From the NCBI GenBank assembly GCA_016717305.1, contig JADKFY010000011.1, positions 74,102 to 138,101 on the forward strand: a stretch of 64,000 nucleotides of DNA, in the 5' to 3' direction. Origin of the DNA: Flavobacteriales bacterium. GTDB lineage: Bacteria; Bacteroidota; Bacteroidia; Flavobacteriales_F; PHOS-HE28. Shown piece after piece: positions 7,791 through 20,686 of this stretch (positions are counted from its first letter, which is position 1; the number at the start of each line of letters is the position of its first letter). The notes under the pieces were generated by a model. The model ran no database searches, was not told the DNA's origin, and saw nothing but the letters and a program-made list of their open reading frames with translations. The translations under genes and the position numbers were made by a program.

Positions 7791-8978
7791 ATGGCAAAGG
7801 AGACCTTCAAAAGGGACAAGCCCCACGTCAACATCGGAACCATTGGCCACGTTGACCATGGTAAGACCACGTTGACTGCAGCTATCACTACCGTATTGGC
7901 CGAGAAAGGCCTTTCCGAACTTCGCAGTTTTGATTCCATCGACAACGCACCCGAGGAAAAGGAACGCGGTATCACCATCAATACTTCTCACGTGGAGTAT
8001 CAGACGGCTGCCCGTCACTATGCACACGTTGATTGCCCAGGCCACGCTGACTATGTGAAGAACATGGTTACCGGTGCTGCGCAAATGGACGGTGCCATCT
8101 TGGTGGTGGCCGCTACTGATGGACCCATGCCCCAGACCCGCGAGCATATCCTGCTCGGTCGTCAGGTTGGCGTGCCGAAGCTGGTCGTGTTCATGAACAA
8201 GGTGGACATGGTTGATGATCTGGAACTCCTCGACCTGGTCGAAATGGAGATCCGTGAACTCCTTAGTTTCTACGAGTACGATGGCGACAACACGCCCGTT
8301 ATCCGTGGAAGTGCACTTGGTGGCCTGAACAAGGAAGAAAAGTGGATGGACAAGATCATGGAGTTGATGGATGCGGTGGATACCTGGATCCCGGTTCCGC
8401 CTCGTGAAGTGGATAAGCCATTCCTGATGAGCGTGGAGGACGTGTTCTCCATCACCGGTCGTGGTACCGTTGCTACTGGACGTATCGAGACCGGCGTTGT
8501 GAAGACCGGCGAAGAGGTCGAGATCATCGGTATGCAGGAAGAGAAAATGAAGAGCACCTGCACCGGTGTTGAAATGTTCCGCAAGTTGCTGGATCGAGGA
8601 GAAGCCGGTGACAACGTGGGCATACTGCTCCGTGGTATTGAAAAGGACCAGATCCGTCGCGGAATGGTCATTGCCAAGCCAGGTAGCATTACCCCACACA
8701 CCGAATTCAAAGCGGAGATCTACGTGTTGAAGAAAGAGGAAGGCGGTCGCCACACCCCATTCCACAACAAGTATCGCCCACAGTTCTACTTCCGTACCAC
8801 GGACGTGACCGGTGAGATCACCATGGAAGAGGGTCGTGAGATGATCATGCCCGGTGACAACGTTACCATCCATGTGAAATTGATCGTGCCGATCGCTATG
8901 ACCAAAGGCTTGCGTTTCGCCATCCGTGAGGGTGGACGTACCGTGGGTGCCGGTCAGGTGACCGAAGTGATCAAGTAA
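7791..8978 (+). CDS. tuf: Elongation factor Tu
   Basis: 395 residues, full length. The GTPase delivers aminoacyl-tRNA to the ribosome. The P-loop is GHVDHGKT (residues 19-26), switch II DCPGHADYV, and the guanine-specificity motif NKVD; domains 2 and 3 follow, ending VGAGQVTEVIK. It lies 112 bases after tRNA-Thr(GGT), so tRNAs and tuf probably share the promoter at 7127. A GC-rich hairpin follows. Confidence 0.98.
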   Translation: MAKETFKRDKPHVNIGTIGHVDHGKTTLTAAITTVLAEKGLSELRSFDSIDNAPEEKERGITINTSHVEYQTAARHYAHVDCPGHADYVKNMVTGAAQMDGAILVVAATDGPMPQTREHILLGRQVGVPKLVVFMNKVDMVDDLELLDLVEMEIRELLSFYEYDGDNTPVIRGSALGGLNKEEKWMDKIMELMDAVDTWIPVPPREVDKPFLMSVEDVFSITGRGTVATGRIETGVVKTGEEVEIIGMQEEKMKSTCTGVEMFRKLLDRGEAGDNVGILLRGIEKDQIRRGMVIAKPGSITPHTEFKAEIYVLKKEEGGRHTPFHNKYRPQFYFRTTDVTGEITMEEGREMIMPGDNVTIHVKLIVPIAMTKGLRFAIREGGRTVGAGQVTEVIK

Positions 8979-9000
8979 ACTACTCATACCAACGTAGGCA

Positions 9001-9030
9001 AGGCCGATCCGCTATAAGGTGGATCGGCCT
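9001..9030 (+). terminator. Hairpin between tuf and tRNA-Trp (terminator or processing site)
   Basis: Perfect ten-base stem AGGCCGATCC (9001-9010) / GGATCGGCCT (9021-9030) with a ten-base loop, 22 bases after the tuf stop. There is no T-tract, so it may be a partial terminator or an RNA processing signal rather than a full stop. Confidence 0.55.
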
Positions 9031-9067
9031 TCGCCGCCGATAAGAGACGCAAGAAATAGATAGTCCT

Positions 9068-9143
9068 ACGGGTGTAGCTCAATTGGTAGAGCGAAGGTCT
9101 CCAAAACCTTAGGCTGCGGGTTCGATTCCTGCCACCCGTGCCA
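9068..9143 (+). tRNA. tRNA-Trp (anticodon CCA)
   Basis: Acceptor ACGGGTG (9068-9074) pairs with CACCCGT (9133-9139). Loop CTCCAAA carries anticodon CCA at 9101-9103; the 3' CCA is encoded at 9141-9143. It sits directly before secE. Confidence 0.95.
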
Positions 9144-9171
9144 ATTGATCCAATCACCAGGACCCCATTTG

Positions 9172-9402
9172 ATGGCAAGCTTCAAAACATATATCGCCGA
9201 GAGTTACAATGAACTCGTGCACAAGGTCAGCTGGCCCACTTGGAAGGAACTCCAAAGTAGTGCCATTGTGGTGTTGGTTTCCGCATTGCTGATCTCGTTG
9301 ATCGTTTTTGTCATGGATTACATCTTCGGGGTGCAGAACATGGCGAACGGTAGTTTCTGGAAAGGGATGCTCGGCTTCATCTACAAACTCATCGGGTCCT
9401 AG
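9172..9402 (+). CDS. secE: Preprotein translocase subunit SecE
   Basis: 76 residues from ATG 9172, the first Met of the conserved part; an upstream in-frame TTG at 9145 is unlikely. The conserved amphipathic segment YNELVHKVSWPTWKELQSSA precedes a single membrane helix (about residues 31-52), the short one-helix form of SecE. It braces SecY in the inner membrane. It is 3 bases from nusG in the standard secE-nusG-rplK order. Confidence 0.95.
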   Translation: MASFKTYIAESYNELVHKVSWPTWKELQSSAIVVLVSALLISLIVFVMDYIFGVQNMANGSFWKGMLGFIYKLIGS

Positions 9403-9405
9403 GTC

Positions 9406-9958
9406 ATGGCAGACGCTTCCAAGAAGTGGTACGTGATCCGTGCCATCTCCGGTAAGGAAAAGAAGGTGAAGGAGTTGATCGATATGGAGGTGTCGCGCTC
9501 GAATATGGGCAGCTACATCGCTCAGGTCTTGATCCCCACCGAGAAATTCTACCAGATCCGTGAAGGAAAGAAGGTGAGCAAAGAGCGCAACTTCTTTCCC
9601 GGTTACGTGCTCTTGGAAGCAGACCTTACTGGAGAGATCGCACACACTTTGAAGCAGATGCCCAATGTGATCGGCTTCTTGGGCTCAGAGAAAGGAGGGA
9701 GATCCCGTGCCCTTGAGGCAATCGGAGGTGAACCGGATACTGGGAACGGTGGACGAACTTGCTGAAACAGAGGAAGCGAACTACAACCCTTACCATGTGG
9801 GTGAAACCGTGAAAGTGATCGATGGTCCTTTCAATGGCTTCAACGGTGTTATCGAGGAAATTAACGAGGACAAGAAGAAGCTCAAGGTAATGGTGAAGAT
9901 CTTCGGAAGGAAGACGCCATTGGAATTGAGTTTCATGCAGGTTGAAAAGGACGTCTAG
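9406..9958 (+). CDS. nusG: Transcription antitermination factor NusG, one frameshift in the assembled sequence
   Basis: NusG binds RNA polymerase and couples it to Rho or the ribosome. The N-terminal NGN domain (KKWYVIRAISGKEKKVKELI, then FFPGYVLLEA) runs from ATG 9406. At about 9696-9700 (AGGAGGGAGATCCC) one extra base shifts the frame. Removing it restores GSEKGGDPVPLRQSEVNRIL and then the KOW domain (YHVGETVKVIDGPFNGFNGV), ending at 9958; the repaired protein has about 183 residues, the normal size. NusG is a core factor here, so the extra base is most probably a sequence error. Read as written, the first frame stops at 9765. Confidence 0.92.
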
Positions 9959-10057
9959 GACCGTGACATTGCGGTTGTAGACGATAACATAAGAAGAAAG
10001 TTAACCAGTCCAAGCTGACCGAAAGGAAGGCGTCAACAAGGACACAACAAACAAGAA

Positions 10058-10495
10058 ATGGCAAAGGAAATCTCCGGTCTCATCAAGCTCCAGATCAAGG
10101 GCGGTGCGGCCAACCCATCCCCCCCCGTTGGACCCGCCTTGGGCGCGAAGGGAGTGAACATCATGGAATTCTGCAAGCAGTTCAATGCTCGCACGCAGGA
10201 TAAGGCAGGCAAGGTGCTTCCGGCCGTGATCACAGTTTACAGCGATAAGTCCTTCGACTTCGTTATCAAGACCCCGCCGGCAGCGGTCCAGATCATTGAC
10301 GCGGCCAAGATCAAAGGTGGAAGTGGTGTGCCGCACAGCAAAAAGGTGGGCAGCATTACTTGGGACCAGGTCAAGGCCATCGCCGAAGACAAGCTGCCCG
10401 ACCTCAACTGTTTCTCCATAGAGAGCGGTATGAGCATGGTGGCAGGTACCGCCCGCAGTATGGGGGTTACCGTAACTGGCGATCAACCATTCTAA
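10058..10495 (+). CDS. rplK: 50S ribosomal protein uL11
   Basis: 145 residues. IKLQIKGGAANPSPPVGPAL and the C-terminal GTARSMGVTV are diagnostic. L11 forms part of the GTPase-associated centre of the 50S subunit. It follows nusG after 99 bases and precedes rplA by 11. Confidence 0.97.
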   Translation: MAKEISGLIKLQIKGGAANPSPPVGPALGAKGVNIMEFCKQFNARTQDKAGKVLPAVITVYSDKSFDFVIKTPPAAVQIIDAAKIKGGSGVPHSKKVGSITWDQVKAIAEDKLPDLNCFSIESGMSMVAGTARSMGVTVTGDQPF

Positions 10496-10506
10496 ACAAC
10501 GCAGCC

Positions 10507-11202
10507 ATGAACATTTCAAAGAAGCGTAAGGCGGCGTTGGCCAAGTACGACGCCACCAAGGTCCACACCTTGGAAGAAGCAACCCAAGTAGTGAAGCAAT
10601 TGAGCACCGTTAAATTCGATGCAACTGTGGACATCGCCGTCCGTTTGGGCGTTGATCCCCGAAAGAGCACCGAAATGGTACGTGGCGTTGTGAGCCTGCC
10701 ACATGGCACCGGCCGCACGGTCAACGTACTTGTATTGGCCGATCCCGTTAAGTGCGAGGAAGCTTTAGCTGCCGGTGCTGATATGGCCGGTCTGGACGAT
10801 TACATCGAGAAGATCAAAGGCGGTTGGACCGGTGTGGATGTGATCATTTGCACCCCTGCCGTTATGGCCAAAGTAGGCGCATTGGGTCGTGTATTGGGAC
10901 CTCGTGGTCTTATGCCGAACCCGAAGACCGGTACCGTTACCATGGACGTGGCTAAAGCCGTGAAAGAGGTGAAGGCCGGTAAGATCGACTTCAAAGTGGA
11001 CAAGGCCGGTATCATCCATGCGGTGATCGGTAAGGTCTCCTTCGGTGCCGACAAGTTGAGCGAGAACGCCAACGAGATCCTCCTTACCCTGGCCAAGCTG
11101 AAACCCAGCACTGCCAAGGGCGCATACATCAAGAGCATCAGCATCAGCAGTACCATGGGTCCAGGTGTGTTGGTGGATACACGAACGGTCAGCGTAGGAT
11201 AA
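10507..11202 (+). CDS. rplA: 50S ribosomal protein uL1
   Basis: 231 residues from ATG 10507 (MNISKKRKAALAKYD); frame upstream of this Met is the shadow of rplK. GPRGLMPNPKTGTVT is the L1 signature, and FDATVDIAVRLGVDPRK its N-terminal conserved block. L1 forms the mobile stalk near the E site and in many bacteria represses its own operon by binding mRNA. A perfect palindrome follows the gene. Confidence 0.97.
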   Translation: MNISKKRKAALAKYDATKVHTLEEATQVVKQLSTVKFDATVDIAVRLGVDPRKSTEMVRGVVSLPHGTGRTVNVLVLADPVKCEEALAAGADMAGLDDYIEKIKGGWTGVDVIICTPAVMAKVGALGRVLGPRGLMPNPKTGTVTMDVAKAVKEVKAGKIDFKVDKAGIIHAVIGKVSFGADKLSENANEILLTLAKLKPSTAKGAYIKSISISSTMGPGVLVDTRTVSVG

Positions 11203-11213
11203 AGATTCGGTAC

Positions 11214-11233
11214 GGGCGTGAAATTTCACGCCC
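11214..11233 (+). promoter_or_regulatory. Palindromic hairpin between rplA and rplJ
   Basis: GGGCGTGAAA / TTTCACGCCC is a perfect 20-base palindrome ending 21 bases before the rplJ ATG. It could be an attenuator or an L10 autoregulatory structure in the rplJ leader; I cannot tell which. Confidence 0.45.
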
Positions 11234-11254
11234 CCACCTAACAACATAGAAACC

Positions 11255-11785
11255 ATGGCAACCCGTATCGAAAAAGAACAGGCCATCAAAGTACTGACCG
11301 AAGAGATCAAGAACACCGGTGTGTTCTATCTCGCGGATACTTCCAGTATGAGCGCCGAGGCTACCAGTAACCTGCGTCGTGCATGCCACAAGAACGGCAT
11401 CCGCATGAAGGTGGTCAAGAACAGCTTGCTCCAAAAGGCAATGGAGCGGATCGAAGGAAAGGACTACAGTGAGCTTATGCCCACGCTGAAAGGCCAGACC
11501 TCGATCATGTTCGCCACCAAAGGCAATGCGCCCGCCAAACTGATCAAGGATTTCCGTAAGAAGGAAGCCAAACCCGAACTCAAGAGTGCTTGGGTGGATG
11601 AGGCCATCTTCATCGGCGACAACCAACTTGCCATGTTGAGCACGCTCAAAGGCAAAGAGGAACTCATTGGTGACATCATTGCATTGCTCCAAAGCCCGCT
11701 CAAGAACGTCATCAGCGGCCTGCAAGGCAGCGGTGGACAGAAGATCGCTGGCTTGCTCAAAACACTCGAGGAGAGAGCCGCATAA
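11255..11785 (+). CDS. rplJ: 50S ribosomal protein uL10
   Basis: 176 residues. The N-terminal globular part includes VFYLADTSSMSAEATSNLRR and RMKVVKNSLLQKAM, and the C-terminal helix that binds L7/L12 dimers ends the protein. L10 anchors the L7/L12 stalk. It is followed by rplL after 88 bases. Confidence 0.96.
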   Translation: MATRIEKEQAIKVLTEEIKNTGVFYLADTSSMSAEATSNLRRACHKNGIRMKVVKNSLLQKAMERIEGKDYSELMPTLKGQTSIMFATKGNAPAKLIKDFRKKEAKPELKSAWVDEAIFIGDNQLAMLSTLKGKEELIGDIIALLQSPLKNVISGLQGSGGQKIAGLLKTLEERAA

Positions 11786-11796
11786 AGAGATATCGA

Positions 11797-11814
11797 GAGC
11801 GATCCAGGTCGCTC
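11797..11814 (+). promoter_or_regulatory. Short hairpin between rplJ and rplL
   Basis: GAGCGA (11797-11802) / TCGCTC (11809-11814), six-base stem and six-base loop. Possibly a processing or translation-tuning element, since L7/L12 is made in excess of L10. Confidence 0.3.
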
Positions 11815-11873
11815 CCAAAACCGCGTTACGCACTTCCACATAGAATTCGCAACCCAGTAACAAACAACTCAAG

Positions 11874-12254
11874 ATGGCAGACATCAAATCACTCGGCGAT
11901 TCGCTAGTGGGCCTTACCGTAAAGGAGGTCAGCGAACTCGCTCAATACCTCAAGGACGAATACAAGATCGAACCAGCAGCAGCAGCAGCTGTTGCAGTAG
12001 CAGGACCCTCCGCTGGCGGTGGTGGCGATGCAGTTGAAGCCAAAACCAGCTTCGATGTGATCCTGAAATCCGGTGGCCAAAGCAAATTGGCCGTTGTTAA
12101 GCTCGTTAAGGAGCTTACCGGTCTTGGTCTGAAAGAGGCGAAGGACCTCGTTGACGGCGCTCCAAAGCCTGTGAAGGAAGGTGTATCCAAAGAGGATGCA
12201 GAGAGCCTGAAGCAGCAACTCACGGAAGCCGGCGCAGAAGTTGAAGTTAAGTAA
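11874..12254 (+). CDS. rplL: 50S ribosomal protein bL12 (L7/L12)
   Basis: 126 residues. An N-terminal dimerisation domain (about 1-32) is joined by an Ala/Gly-rich hinge (AAAAAVAVAGPSAGGGG) to the C-terminal factor-binding domain with LKEAKDLVDGAPKPVKEGV. It recruits EF-Tu and EF-G to the ribosome. A GC-rich hairpin lies between it and rpoB. Confidence 0.97.
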   Translation: MADIKSLGDSLVGLTVKEVSELAQYLKDEYKIEPAAAAAVAVAGPSAGGGGDAVEAKTSFDVILKSGGQSKLAVVKLVKELTGLGLKEAKDLVDGAPKPVKEGVSKEDAESLKQQLTEAGAEVEVK

Positions 12255-12287
12255 GCAACAACGCGCGCTTGCAGCACAGCAGCTCGG

Positions 12288-12309
12288 AGAGGCCCCAAGG
12301 CGGGCCTTT
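12288..12309 (+). terminator. Attenuator-like hairpin between rplL and rpoB
   Basis: AGAGGCCC (12288-12295) pairs with GGGCCTTT (12302-12309) across a 6-base loop (one G-T pair), with only a short pyrimidine run after it. Its place in the 198-base rplL-rpoB gap fits the partial attenuator that keeps polymerase below ribosomal protein levels in other bacteria. Confidence 0.5.
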
Positions 12310-12452
12310 CCGTCTGCACTGTGATCGCCGCCTTACCAGCGGCAACCAATACGCCCTCCCCACCACCGCGATCCAGGTAGGGGAGGCCGGTTCAGCAGAC
12401 AAGGATCAGTCGTTCATACGGTCGTCTTCCGTTCTTCATACTACGCACCCCC

Positions 12453-16274
<3,822 letters not shown>

Positions 16275-16330
16275 CCAACGCTCCAACTGTGATCAATTGA
16301 ACGACGAACGGAAGTAAGCAACGCGAGAAC

Positions 16331-19300
16331 ATGAAGAAGGAAGTCAAGCTGAACAGCAACTTCAATAAGATCGTCATCAGTCTGGCCAGCCCCGAGCTTA
16401 TCCTCGAGCGCAGCCATGGTGAGGTGATCAAGCCGGAGACGATCAACTACCGGACCTATAAGCCTGAGCGGGATGGTCTGTTCTGCGAACGCATCTTCGG
16501 TCCGGTTAAGGACTTCGAATGCCACTGCGGCAAATACAAGCGTATCCGGTACAAAGGGATCGTTTGTGATCGTTGCGGTGTGGAAGTGACCGAAAAGAAA
16601 GTGCGTCGTGAGCGCATGGGCCATATCCAGTTGGTGGTGCCGGTGGCGCACATCTGGTATTTCCGCAGCCTACCGAACAAGATCGGTTACTTGCTGGGTC
16701 TGCCTACCAAGAAGTTGGACCAGATCATCTATTACGAGCGTTACGTGGTGATCAACCCCGGAACAGCTGTGAACAAGGAAGGTGTGCAGGTGCAGTACCT
16801 CGACTTCCTCACTGAGGAGGAGTACCTCGATATTTTGGAGACGCAAGGAAAGGATAACCAGTATCTGGACGATTCCGACCCGAACAAGTTCGTCGCCAAA
16901 ATGGGGGCCGATTCCTTGAACGACCTGCTCAAGCGCTTGGACCTGGACGGCCTGAGCTACGACCTGCGTCACAAAGCGAATACCGAGACCAGCCAACAAC
17001 GGAAGAACGAAGCACTGAAGCGCCTCAATGTGGTGGAAGCCTTCCGTGATGCGAATTCTCGTCGTCCGAACAATCCGGAATGGATGATCGTCAAAGGTGG
17101 TTCCTGTGATCCGCCCGAACTGCGCCCGCTGGTGCCGTTGGATGGTGGTCGATTCGCCACCAGTGATCTGAATGATCTTTATCGTCGTGTGATCATCCGC
17201 AACAACCGCTTGAAGCGTTTGATGGAGATCAAAGCGCCAGAGGTGATCCTGCGTAACGAAAAGCGCATGCTGCAGGAAGCTGTTGATAGCCTATTCGACA
17301 ACAGCCGTAAGAGCAGTGCCGTGAAAAGCGAAAGCAACCGTCCGCTGAAGTCGTTGAGTGATTCGCTCAAGGGCAAGCAGGGCCGGTTCCGTCAGAATTT
17401 GCTCGGTAAGCGTGTGGACTATAGCGCACGTTCCGTGATCGTTGTAGGACCGGAATTGAAATTGCACGAGTGCGGTCTGCCGAAGGACATGGCCGCTGAG
17501 CTCTTCAAGCCGTTCATCATCCGCAAGCTCATTGAGCGTGGGATCGTGAAAACGGTGAAGAGCGCGAAGAAGATCGTGGATACGAAGGAACCCGTTGTGT
17601 GGGATATCCTTGAGAACGTGTTGAAAGGGCACCCTGTGCTTCTGAACCGTGCACCAACCTTGCACAGACTTGGTATCCAGTCCTTCCAGCCCAAACTGAT
17701 CGAGGGCAAAGCGATCCAATTGCACCCGTTGGTGTGTACCGCCTTCAACGCTGACTTTGATGGTGACCAAATGGCTGTGCACGTGCCTCTGGGCAATGCG
17801 GCCATCCTCGAAGCACAGTTGCTTATGCTCGCTAGTCACAACATCCTGAACCCGGCCAACGGCGCACCGATCGCGGTTCCCAGCCAGGACATGGTGTTGG
17901 GTCTTTACTACATCACCAAAGGCCGAAAGACGGACAAGGAACGCACCATGAAAGGTGAAGGCCGTTCGTTCTATAGCCCTGAGGAGGTCATTATCGCTTA
18001 CAACGAGAAGCAACTCGACCTGCATACTTGGATCAAGTTGCGTTGGAGCGATATCAATGGCAAGACCCAGATGATCGAGACCACTTGCGGTCGCACGCTC
18101 TTCAACGAAGTGGTGCCGAAGGAAGTGGGCTTCATCAACGAAGTACTTACCAAGAAGGCCCTGCGCGATATCATCGGAACGGTGGTGAAGGAGACCGGTA
18201 CCGCACGTGCTGCTCTGTTCTTGGACGATATCAAGGACCTCGGCTTCATGAGCGCTTTCCATGGCGGCCTAAGCTTCAACTTGGACGACGTCGTCATTCC
18301 TGAAGCAAAGGAAAAGCTGGTGAAAGCTGCACAAGCCGAAGTAGATGAGGTGACGGGCAACTACAACATGGGCCTGATCACCAACAACGAGCGCTACAAC
18401 CAAACGATCGATATCTGGACACACACCAACAGCAAGGTGACCTTCACCTTGATGGAGCATATCAAGAACGACAAGCAGGGATTCAACTCCATCTACATGA
18501 TGATGGATTCCGGTGCGCGTGGTTCCAAGGAGCAGATCCGCCAGTTGAGCGGTATGCGTGGACTGATGGCCAAGCCGCAGAAGAGCGGTGGTGGTGGTGG
18601 TCAGGACATCATCGAGAACCCGATCCTTTCGAACTTCAAAGAAGGATTGTCCATTCTGGAGTACTTCATTTCTACCCACGGCGCCCGTAAGGGTCTTGCC
18701 GATACGGCGTTGAAGACAGCGGATGCGGGTTACTTGACCCGTCGTCTGGTCGACGTTGCACAGGATGTGGTGATCACGGCTGAGGATTGCGGAACGCTTC
18801 GCGGTCTGGTGGCCGTTGCATTGAAGAAGAACGAAGAAATCGTTGAATCCCTTTATGATCGTGTGCTCGGCCGGACCGCTGTGCATGATGTGTACCATCC
18901 ACAGACCGGTAAGGTCCTGGTGGCAAGTGGTAATGCGATCAACGAGGACGAAGCAGCTTTGATCGCGGAAAGCCCGATCGAAGAAGTGGAGATCCGAAGC
19001 GTACTCACCTGCGAACAAAAGCAAGGAGTTTGCGTGAAGTGTTACGGCCGCAATTTGGCCCGTGGTGGCATGGTGCAGATCGGAGAGGCCGTGGGCGTTA
19101 TTGCTGCCCAGTCCATCGGTGAACCAGGAACACAGCTTACCCTTCGGACTTTCCACGTTGGTGGTGTGGCCGGTAAGATCACGGACGAAAGTGAGATCCG
19201 GGCCAAGTACGACGGTATCCTGGAGATCGACGAACTGCGTACGGTGAAGAAGAAGGATAAGAAAGGCACTGACGTGGATGTGGTCATTAGCCGTAGTACT

Positions 19301-20626
19301 GAAATGCGCATCGTGGACAAGAACACCGGGATCGTGCTCACTACGAGCAACATTCCTTATGGTGCCATGATGTACACGGCGGGAGGAAAGTCCCTGAAGA
19401 AGAACGACGTGATCTGTACGTGGGATCCTTACAATGCTGTGATCATTTCGGAATTGTCCGGTAAGGTCGAATTCGAAAGCATTGAAGAGAACGCGACCTA
19501 CCGTGAGGAAATTGACGAGCAGACCGGATTCGCCGAGAAGGTGATCGTGGAAAGCCGCGACAAGAAGAAGAACCCGACCATCAAGATCATGGATCCCAAA
19601 GGCAAGGAGGAGCTGAAAAGCTACAGCCTTCCTGTGGGTGCCCACATCGTTGTAAGTGAGGCGAGCAAGATCGAGGCAGGCGACATTCTGGTGAAGATCC
19701 CCCGTAGCTCCGGCAAGGGTGGTGATATTACCGGTGGTCTGCCACGTGTTACGGAATTGTTCGAGGCACGTAACCCGAGCAATCCAGCCGTGGTCAGTGA
19801 GATCGATGGTATTATTTCCTACGGAAAGATCAAGCGGGGTAACCGGGAGATCATCGTGGAAAGCCGCACTGGCGAACACAAGACCTATCTGGTGCCGTTG
19901 AGCAAGCACATCCTTGTACAGGAGAATGACTTCACGAAGGCAGGTCAGCCATTGAGCGACGGTTCCATTGCCCCAGGCGATATCCTCAACATCCAAGGCC
20001 CGACCCGCGTGCAGGAATACTTGGTGGACGAGGTCCAGGAGGTGTACCGTATGCAGGGTGTGAAGATCAACGACAAGCACTTCGAAGTGATCGTTCGCCA
20101 GATGATGCGTAAGGTGGAGATCGAAGATCCAGGAGATACCAAGTTCTTGGAGCGCCAAAGCGTGAACAAGACCGAGTTCATGGAAGAGAACGATCAGATC
20201 TATGACAAGATGGTGATCACCGAAGCTGGTGAGAGCGCCACCTTGCGCGAAGGCCAGATCATCTCCATGCGCAAATTCCGCGATGAGAACAGTGCATTGA
20301 AGCGGAAAGATGCCAAGCTGGCAGAAGCCCGCCCAGCGCACCCGGCCACTGCACGCACCATGTTGCAAGGGATCACCCGCGCATCGTTGCAGACCGAAAG
20401 CTTCATTTCCGCAGCTTCATTCCAAGAGACCACCAAGGTGTTGAACGAGGCCGCTGTTAGTGCCAAGGAAGACAACCTCAATGGACTTAAGGAGAACGTG
20501 ATCGTAGGTCACTTGATCCCCGCCGGTACGGGTTCACGCGCCTACCAGAAGAACATCGTGGCCAACAAGGACGATTACCAGCGATTACTGGCCGAGAAAT
20601 TGGAGACACAGGAAATTGAAGAATGA
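16331..20626 (+). CDS. rpoC: DNA-directed RNA polymerase subunit beta'
   Basis: 1431 residues and unbroken. The N-terminal zinc site is CHCGKY...CDRCGVEV (about residues 63-85). The catalytic magnesium loop NADFDGDQMAVH lies near residue 473, and the second zinc cluster CEQKQGVCVKCYGRNL near 895. GEAVGVIAAQSIGEPGTQLT is the conserved trigger-loop neighbourhood. It holds the active site of RNA polymerase. It ends 6 bases before a perfect palindrome that separates it from DUF3467. Confidence 0.99.
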   Translation: MKKEVKLNSNFNKIVISLASPELILERSHGEVIKPETINYRTYKPERDGLFCERIFGPVKDFECHCGKYKRIRYKGIVCDRCGVEVTEKKVRRERMGHIQLVVPVAHIWYFRSLPNKIGYLLGLPTKKLDQIIYYERYVVINPGTAVNKEGVQVQYLDFLTEEEYLDILETQGKDNQYLDDSDPNKFVAKMGADSLNDLLKRLDLDGLSYDLRHKANTETSQQRKNEALKRLNVVEAFRDANSRRPNNPEWMIVKGGSCDPPELRPLVPLDGGRFATSDLNDLYRRVIIRNNRLKRLMEIKAPEVILRNEKRMLQEAVDSLFDNSRKSSAVKSESNRPLKSLSDSLKGKQGRFRQNLLGKRVDYSARSVIVVGPELKLHECGLPKDMAAELFKPFIIRKLIERGIVKTVKSAKKIVDTKEPVVWDILENVLKGHPVLLNRAPTLHRLGIQSFQPKLIEGKAIQLHPLVCTAFNADFDGDQMAVHVPLGNAAILEAQLLMLASHNILNPANGAPIAVPSQDMVLGLYYITKGRKTDKERTMKGEGRSFYSPEEVIIAYNEKQLDLHTWIKLRWSDINGKTQMIETTCGRTLFNEVVPKEVGFINEVLTKKALRDIIGTVVKETGTARAALFLDDIKDLGFMSAFHGGLSFNLDDVVIPEAKEKLVKAAQAEVDEVTGNYNMGLITNNERYNQTIDIWTHTNSKVTFTLMEHIKNDKQGFNSIYMMMDSGARGSKEQIRQLSGMRGLMAKPQKSGGGGGQDIIENPILSNFKEGLSILEYFISTHGARKGLADTALKTADAGYLTRRLVDVAQDVVITAEDCGTLRGLVAVALKKNEEIVESLYDRVLGRTAVHDVYHPQTGKVLVASGNAINEDEAALIAESPIEEVEIRSVLTCEQKQGVCVKCYGRNLARGGMVQIGEAVGVIAAQSIGEPGTQLTLRTFHVGGVAGKITDESEIRAKYDGILEIDELRTVKKKDKKGTDVDVVISRSTEMRIVDKNTGIVLTTSNIPYGAMMYTAGGKSLKKNDVICTWDPYNAVIISELSGKVEFESIEENATYREEIDEQTGFAEKVIVESRDKKKNPTIKIMDPKGKEELKSYSLPVGAHIVVSEASKIEAGDILVKIPRSSGKGGDITGGLPRVTELFEARNPSNPAVVSEIDGIISYGKIKRGNREIIVESRTGEHKTYLVPLSKHILVQENDFTKAGQPLSDGSIAPGDILNIQGPTRVQEYLVDEVQEVYRMQGVKINDKHFEVIVRQMMRKVEIEDPGDTKFLERQSVNKTEFMEENDQIYDKMVITEAGESATLREGQIISMRKFRDENSALKRKDAKLAEARPAHPATARTMLQGITRASLQTESFISAASFQETTKVLNEAAVSAKEDNLNGLKENVIVGHLIPAGTGSRAYQKNIVANKDDYQRLLAEKLETQEIEE

Positions 20627-20632
20627 ACGTAA

Positions 20633-20660
20633 GTAGGGGTTTGGAATTCCAAACCCCTAC
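20633..20660 (+). terminator. Perfect 28-base palindrome after rpoC
   Basis: GTAGGGGTTTGGAA (20633-20646) and TTCCAAACCCCTAC (20647-20660) are exact complements, giving a stem of 12 or more bases with an AATT turn. No T-tract follows and DUF3467 begins 26 bases later, so it is more likely an attenuator or processing site than a full terminator. Confidence 0.6.
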
Positions 20661-20686
20661 CAATGTTCGACAGATCCAGCGAGAAA

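Noticed and set aside
7749..8987. Long minus-strand open frame opposite tuf (412 codons)
   Set aside because: It mirrors the codon bias of tuf, has His/Asp-rich nonsense composition and no family resemblance.
9690..9705. Programmed frameshift in nusG
   Set aside because: No slippery heptamer, stop codon arrangement or structure supports it, and nusG is not known to use one; a single extra base is simpler.
18269..20368. 699-codon minus-strand frame opposite rpoC
   Set aside because: Shadow of a highly biased gene; the rpoC frame is unmistakable over the full length.
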